Assembly (NCBI GenBank): GCA_037013685.1
Contig: CM072895.1
Location: 9,894,463 to 9,958,462, forward strand
Length of the DNA stretch: 64,000 bases
Direction of reading: 5' to 3'
DNA from: Acridotheres tristis
Taxonomy: Eukaryota > Chordata > Aves > Passeriformes > Sturnidae
How positions within the stretch are numbered: the first letter of the stretch is position 1; every line of letters begins with the position of its first letter. This document shows positions 57,367 through 64,000 of this stretch, one piece after another. Below the pieces are notes generated by a model. The model ran no database searches. It was not told the DNA's origin and was given only the letters and a program-made list of their open reading frames with translations. The position numbers and the translations under genes were made by a program.

Positions 57367-60300
57367 CTAGAGGAGAAAAGAAATCATGTTATCATTTACA
57401 GGTATCACACCAAAACTTTTCAAAACTCAATGCTGATCACCATGCTGCCACATTGACTGTAGCCCTTCCAAAAGCTTGAGTTCACTTCAGTAATGTGCAG
57501 ATGCTGAACTTCAGAGAAGATCCTGGCAAGCAGTGGCATTCTGCAGTCTCCTGGAGACTGCTGACATCCCTGTCCCCACACAGGCTCTGCCAGAAATCCC
57601 CCCTATTTTATTTCCAGTGAATGCAAACCCTAACATAGAAGCTTGTAAAACCCCAGGGCATTTATTGCACATACATTTGCTATTGCCCTCATTCTGTGAC
57701 TGCCCTCTGTGGCAGAGGAGCAGCCCTACTCCAACAGGAATCACAGTGACCTCTGGAGTCTCCAGTGCCAGAGGGGAGCAGAGCAATAGGAAGTAAGGAA
57801 GTTCCAATGATTTGTTTTCCTTTGTCTGAAGGATACTGCATGAGCACTGTTATTCAGCTAAATCTTACATATGAAATAAATACCACAGGCAACAGGGACA
57901 GAGCACTTTTATGAACGCTGCACTCCCTTGATGCACATTACACCACGGATCCACATGCATCTATGCACAGGTTAGCAAGAAACTTAAAGGCACGCCAAAA
58001 AAAACCAGGACACTAAATCTTGACAAGCTGCATTTATATTACTGTTGGGGTGGGTTTTTCAAAGAAGGGTTGCATCTCGTTTCATCACATCTGATGGTAT
58101 GCAGGGCTCTGACTCACTCTGCCACCGAGGACAGGCGGATGAGGTAATGCAGATAATCCCCAGCTACAGATCGCCTGCAGCAGCTCGTTTCTCCAGCTAC
58201 CTTGTTTCCATGTTCAAGACAAACAAGGGCTTCAATTATTTGGCATCTCACAGGATCATTGTCTTTATGATCTTAAAGACTACTAAATACTGCTAAAAAT
58301 ACTCTATGTCGAAAGATACAATTTTATCTTGAATGCATTCAAACATTTCAAACTTTCTAGTGAAGGCTGAAATGGATCTCTCTAAATGGAATAAATGCAT
58401 TTTAAACTTGGAATGCATTACAGTTACTACCTTGCTGCTAACCTACTTAGAGCAAAAACATTCATTTAGCAAAATATATTAACAACTAAAAAAAAAAATT
58501 AACTCATTGGCTCACAGACTGTAGCAGTACCAAACTCTTTTCATGCCTTGTACTGAAATTCCATTAATTACATCATGCCTTGTTTTTATTACTGTTCATC
58601 CCTTAGCTTGAGAAAATGCACTTCAGATTAAATCTGTCACTGAATCCTTCTGTTGAAGAAGAAGAAAACTGATTTGGATGTTATGAATAGCAAGTAAAAA
58701 GACATTTTCATCAACTTCCCTTAGCTTGGTAGATAGCTATTTTTAATCAAGGAGAATTTTCTTTTAAAATAAACTTACATTTATATTCATATGTAATGTA
58801 TGACATAATTAAAACATACTGGTAAAAACTTTGAAATTGCAGAGTTATAAGCAAATTCCCCTGCACATTTAGCCTGCTATCCTTTTACTTTTTTATCTAA
58901 GACCAAACACACTGACACAAATATGACACTCGTTTACTGGTACTTCATATGGAGCTGAAGGACTTGGTGAACACAGTTAGTGAAGGATTTCTTTTTCTCT
59001 GATGTATTTTTTATCTGTGTTATCTGAGTGAGGTATAAATTACAAGTATATATGAGCCCTTTGAAACTTAGACAGAAATACTGAGGCACACACATCCTTC
59101 ATTTTAACACTAAAATTTGCACATTTGCTTAAGTATTTGCTGTCTTAGGCTACAATAAAACATGAGGGATTTTGCCTTTTGCTTTCAAGGTACTTTATTC
59201 ATATGAACACAGGAAATTAAGAGCTATGCAGAAATCAGGCTACTTGAGCTGTCCTGCCAGCAGATGTAGCATTTCGTTAGGGAGAGCCATAACATGAGAA
59301 TTTACTGTGTTTGCTTTTGTTTTTTACGAAACAATTTCTGTGCACACCAACTGGCAAGAAAGTGAACATTTAAAAATCCCTCAGCTTCCTTGGGCATTTG
59401 CAGTTTCATCTCTCACCTCTGGAAGCCCATCTATGCCACTTTTTATCAACTAAAACAACAGAGTATCCAAAAATCTCTGGATAAAACCTCGGATCAAGGG
59501 GCACATTATCATCCAAAATAAAATTTGCTCAATATATCAAGTCAAATGTCTAGCAATGACTATAGCAAGACTGCAATATAATATACTGCACCATAATTTT
59601 AAATGTTGATCCTTAGCTTGGGAAACTAAGGAACTAATTAGCTGGATACCTGACTAACTAACTGAAGGCTGCCTGCCAAGCACTGCTGGGTACTTTACAG
59701 CATCTCTGGGACACAACCAGGTGAAAAAGGAACAAGGACTGGGCAGATAACTGAATGCCACCAAGGGAGAACAAAAGGAAATTTAGGAAAAAAAGATAAA
59801 AGGAGTTTAATACATTTTACTGGCATGACATATTTTCAAATGCAAAAGCTTCACACATTTATCCAGCACCAAAAATTTCACAGACAGAACTAAACCAGTC
59901 TAACATTTCAAGCCTCACAAAGGAACAGATTATTTTCTGCAAAACAGAAGACACATGCTGTGCACGTGCATAACATTTTAAGACAAAAGGCAGGCTCCTT
60001 CCCTTTTCTTGGTGCAGATAGGTAGGTCAAAGAAATTATTATTGTCAGTGAGTTTTTCATTTCAGCAGAGGAGACATTAGAAGAATAATATCTGTCCCCT
60101 TAAGCTTAACAGCAGAATGAAAAACTACTCTCTCTTTTCCCCTTCTTCACGCTTCCTCCACTTCATGAGACAATGTGGTGTTGGATTTTCAGGGATATCC
60201 ATCTCCCACGAAGATTTCTGTTGCCTTCAACCTGTCAAAACTCATGTGTCCTTATCTGATGCTTGAAAGTGAAAATAGCTTATAAACAGCTATTTCAAGG

Positions 60301-63300
60301 AGCAACATTTACACAATAACTTAAATCTTACAAAATCTAGTTTAAGTGTGACTAAATAAAAGTGAGATATTTATGAATATGTAATTTTTCCTTCACTGTG
60401 ATAGCTGTATTTATTAGGAAAAAGCAAAAAAGCTAAAAGCACTGTGCTTCCCTCTGCTTTCACCTTGTATATAAAGGTTTAATTAGGTTGTATTTATAGG
60501 ACATGACCAAAGTCCATTCTCATAGGAAACTTAAAACTATAGGCTTTAATCTTCTGTCATTTCCAGACACACAAAATAAGGAATTTGAAAACTAGAGAGC
60601 TAAAGTTGGATAAAGTAGGCACTAAGATAAGCCTTCTGCTGAAGGTGAGCCTTCCTCTTCTCCCAAGAAATAAATATTTAAATCTTTGAGGTAATGAAAA
60701 TTACATTAATACTAAAAGTTAGAAAACTCCCCCAGCAGCAAGGGCTGCAACTTCTTCTTTCCAATATTTCAGGGGTTTTATGCATGCCAGCAAAGACCAA
60801 GACTGCTTTAGAATGAAAAACAGAAAGTCGGAGTAATAAGCACTGCAAAGCACAAACAAGAATACCCAGTTTTCTTCATAACAGAAAACCACAAAAATGG
60901 TGAGTGAACCCAGAAGTTAATCAATTTAAAACCAATTATTTTGAAGAACCTTTTTAAGTCAAGTTCACAGGACTGAGAGAGGAAGAAAAGAGACAAACAT
61001 TATCTGTGATGCAGTTGGAATGTATTTTCAGAAGGAACAGATGCTTTGTGCTGTAGAATATAAAACTATTATCCTTCCCCAAATCCATGGGGGTGTGAAT
61101 CCCTGCTCCACAGCTTGTGGTGGATGGCACTGTCTGAGAGCAGCATGAAGGGATGAACCCACCACGATTACTCAAGTGCTTAAAGCTGCCTCTGAAGTGC
61201 ACTGAGATGAGAGAGCCTGCAGGATGAAAGATAAAAATGGACTATGCAGGCCCCTGGTTTTCACAACACCTATTCCTTCTTGGGCATTTCATCATCAGGA
61301 ATCCTTTTAGTATTTTCCAGGAGTTTTGTCTGTATATTCTTAATGGCAGGATCCAGTGTGCTAAAAGTCAGGTTGGGGGATTACATTTTAAAAGCACTAC
61401 CCAGCAAAGAGATGAAGAAGGATGATCTCATCTACTTCAGCCATATAAAAATTCACTGCAACAATCTTCAGCCCTTTTTACCTAGACAACATTACCCTGA
61501 AATACAAAAAGAGATCAAGAAAAATGGGCAGATTGGTAGGCTGAGTGACTGCACAAAGGCAGCTCCTGAAAAAGTCATTATTAGTTAACTCTACTTTTAT
61601 CTCTGACATTCTCCACACATTCCCACATGTGAGCAACTGCTAAAGATGACAAGTAAAGAGAACTGGGAAAAGATGGAAGGCAGCATCTCTCTAACTTAAA
61701 AAGAGTAATGATGCCAAGTTTAGTGCAAGTATTCACAACTTTTCATGCGTTTTACTCCAGGGAGAAAAGATCTTGTTCAGGTAAAGCCCAGGATTGATCT
61801 AAACAAAACAAATGTAGCCTGGGGATCTCTCTGTTGGTCAATAACTTAAAAGGATTTGAAGGTTGCATTATTAATTAAAAAAAAATTAAAAAGAGAGTAG
61901 CTGAGAGATGATATTTAGGAACTACTTCTGCAGGTAATAAAGAAATACAAGCACCAAAACCGGTGGCTCGCATGGAAATACATTCTTTGACTGAGCATTT
62001 GAGTACTGGATCGTTTTGAGACAGGCGAGAGAACAGGCACCTGGATTTTGCAAGCAGCTTTATAAGGACATCACACCTTGGCATTCCAGTGCTGGTCTGT
62101 GTTCCCTCCTTCTCCCTGCACAGGAAAGCAGTTGGGAAAGAACCAGTGCCATTTCTTCAGGGCAGAAATTCCAGGCATTTCAAGTAAGGCATGATTAAAT
62201 ACAAGATGAGTATCTTCAAGGCACACTGGTAGAACACCTCAAGCAAAGAAGAAGTGCTACCAACCTGTCAGTGCACCCTCCATGACTGCACACTTTGTCA
62301 GTTTTATCATCCAGTTTGATCATTAAGAGTGCTCTGTATGAACAGAATATTTGCAGCTAGGTACATTTCTAGCCAAAGAAGTAAGTATATTTTTCCAGAA
62401 GTTACATCTAGGCAATATTCCATACCTAGGAGCATAAAAGGAACATCTGACACTTCTAAAAAAAAAATCTTGGGTTACAGAGACAAAAAAATAGTCCCAG
62501 CATTTGACAGTGACATTTCAAAATGCCAGTTCCTTTCTCAAAAAGAGATGTAAGGCTGCAGTCATATAGGATGGAAAAGGAATACACATTAACAATGACA
62601 CCATCTTTTAAATTACAAAGCCATGGCTGCCAATTAAGGGAAATGTCTGATGTATTTTGTTCATCTGCTTTTCATTAAAGCTGATCAAACAAGACGACTG
62701 AATGAAAAAATACATTTTTAGGAAATTATTGTTTAACTTAATTTAATGTTAGAAAACAAAAGCTGTTCTCAGCTTTTATTTTTTAAGAAAGTGAAAATAT
62801 CTTCTCACGAAGTGAGGTAACTCTAAAATGTGAGCAAATAAATAAGCAAGCTTTGTGCAGTGAACAATGTCTGCTCTTCATGTATTTCAGTACTTGTTTG
62901 TTTACAAGCACAAGCTGCCCTCTGTCAAAGAGGGGTTTTGCTCCTGCAGACATTGCTCCAGTTGGTTGGATTGACCTATCCATTTTCCTTGGAGATGCAA
63001 GGGCCAGCACAAATGCCTGGTAGTGGCAAGGGAGCTTTAGAGTCATGCAGCATCATAGTACTGGCAATAAGCAAAATGAAAACCAAATGAGGCATAGTGA
63101 GTTGGAAAAATTAAATTATTTCATTCTAAGCCTTGGAATACCAATAAGGCTGGACATTACCCCACTACAAACCAGTGAGAGAGCCAGAAAAGGTATTCAA
63201 GACAGGAAGATTAATCAGTTATATGATACACTGAATTAATCTCATCCCACCACAAATTATAAACCTACTCCATGATCAGTCTGCTTCAAATCCGCTCACA

Positions 63301-64000
63301 GAGGCAAAATTCTCTGCAACCTGATAACCCATATTGACAAGGAAGAAAATAAAATTGGGCTCTTCACATGGTATATCATGGGCTCTTCGTGTATATCATA
63401 AAATAAAATTGAGCTCTTCATTTATATCATTCTTGCATGAGCAAAAGTGTCTTCTACAACAGGAGTACTCCTGTATTAAAGAACAATCATTACTTTGGCA
63501 TGAGGAGCTGCCTCACCTCTAGAGAATTAGCAGCACTACAGCTACACTGCTCAGCAGGGGTCAGTGTGAGGAGTGACAGCATGAGGACTCAAAGGGACTG
63601 TTGTTCAAAGGGACTTAGTACAGAATTTATAATTAGTCTTTCACTGCATGGCACTGAGGAGGTTGCTGGCTAAATGTGCCACTGCCCACAGCACTCACCT
63701 GCTCCTGTAGATTACTGTGTAACTGCACTTAGCACTTCCATATGCAATTACCATGAAGCCTGCACTGAAGTTCAGAATATACAAATACTTACAAATAAAT
63801 GTGAAAGGTCAGCTCTGCCATGACGTGATATTCACCATGGGTTTTGTTATCATCCTGGCCCGTTTCACTTCCTCCTTTTACAAATTCCTACCCAAGTTCT
63901 GAGCTGGGCACACTGATTTGCCAATTCCAGCTGGCAGAGTTTTTGAATATTGTCTATTAACTCAAAGGTAATAGCCACCTCCAACATCCTCAGATCAATG
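57367..64000 (-). other. MAST2 upstream intron (partial, over 6.6 kb)
   Basis: No further MAST2 exon is visible. The next upstream segment should encode the Ser/Arg-rich N-terminal region (SLASLPSSGYGT and similar), and I find no match in any minus frame. AT-rich with scattered homopolymers. Noted inside: a CpG-containing stretch at 58060-58215 and a small tandem repeat at 63346-63430. No RNA gene or LINE recognised. Confidence 0.75.
63346..63430. repeat. Imperfect tandem repeat, three copies
   Basis: Three copies of a unit built on GGCTCTTC followed by TATATCAT. The first and third copies are preceded by AAAATAAAATT, and the middle copy lacks it. Local duplication within the intron. Confidence 0.75.

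Overview
The window looks like nuclear DNA of a bird, probably a passerine. It holds a vertebrate-type split gene with GT-AG introns and a GC-rich intergenic stretch. One SINE joins a tRNA-Ile-like head to a CR1-LINE 3' tail, a design known from passerine genomes. The species cannot be named from the sequence alone.

Layout. (1) About 1-4580 contains no exon. It reads like the 3'UTR of a plus-strand gene whose coding part lies to the left: several AATAAA signals, two G-rich runs, a GT/TA microsatellite, and a last AATAAA at 4558 followed by a GT-rich stretch. I infer PIK3R3, because MAST2 and PIK3R3 lie tail to tail in mammals. No PIK3R3 codon is in the window. (2) About 4581-16065 is GC-rich intergenic DNA without a supportable gene. 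It holds a 14-bp minisatellite, a pyrimidine tract, the SINE, and several short islands that look like regulatory elements. (3) About 16066-20015 is the likely MAST2 3'UTR (minus strand). (4) 20016-57366 holds 21 coding exons of MAST2 on the minus strand, in an unbroken reading frame of 1701 whole codons. All junctions are GT-AG and all phases match. (5) 57367-64000 is part of the next upstream intron. The N-terminal exons lie beyond the right edge.

The MAST2 segment encodes, in order, the end of a Ser-rich N-terminal region, the DUF1908 helical domain, the AGC-family kinase domain with all catalytic motifs, the AGC tail, a PDZ domain, and a long Ser/Pro-rich then acidic C-terminal region in one 2105-nt final exon. 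Nothing suggests a pseudogene. Introns hold mostly AT-rich unique sequence with a few old LINE/MIR-like remnants, one GC-rich island (about 52.43-52.83 kb) and a perfect AT palindrome.

I found no clearly new biological system. The observations most worth checking are the SINE, the homeodomain-motif-rich island at 14.04-14.21 kb, the intronic GC island, and the poly(A) and 3'UTR structure of the two convergent genes.
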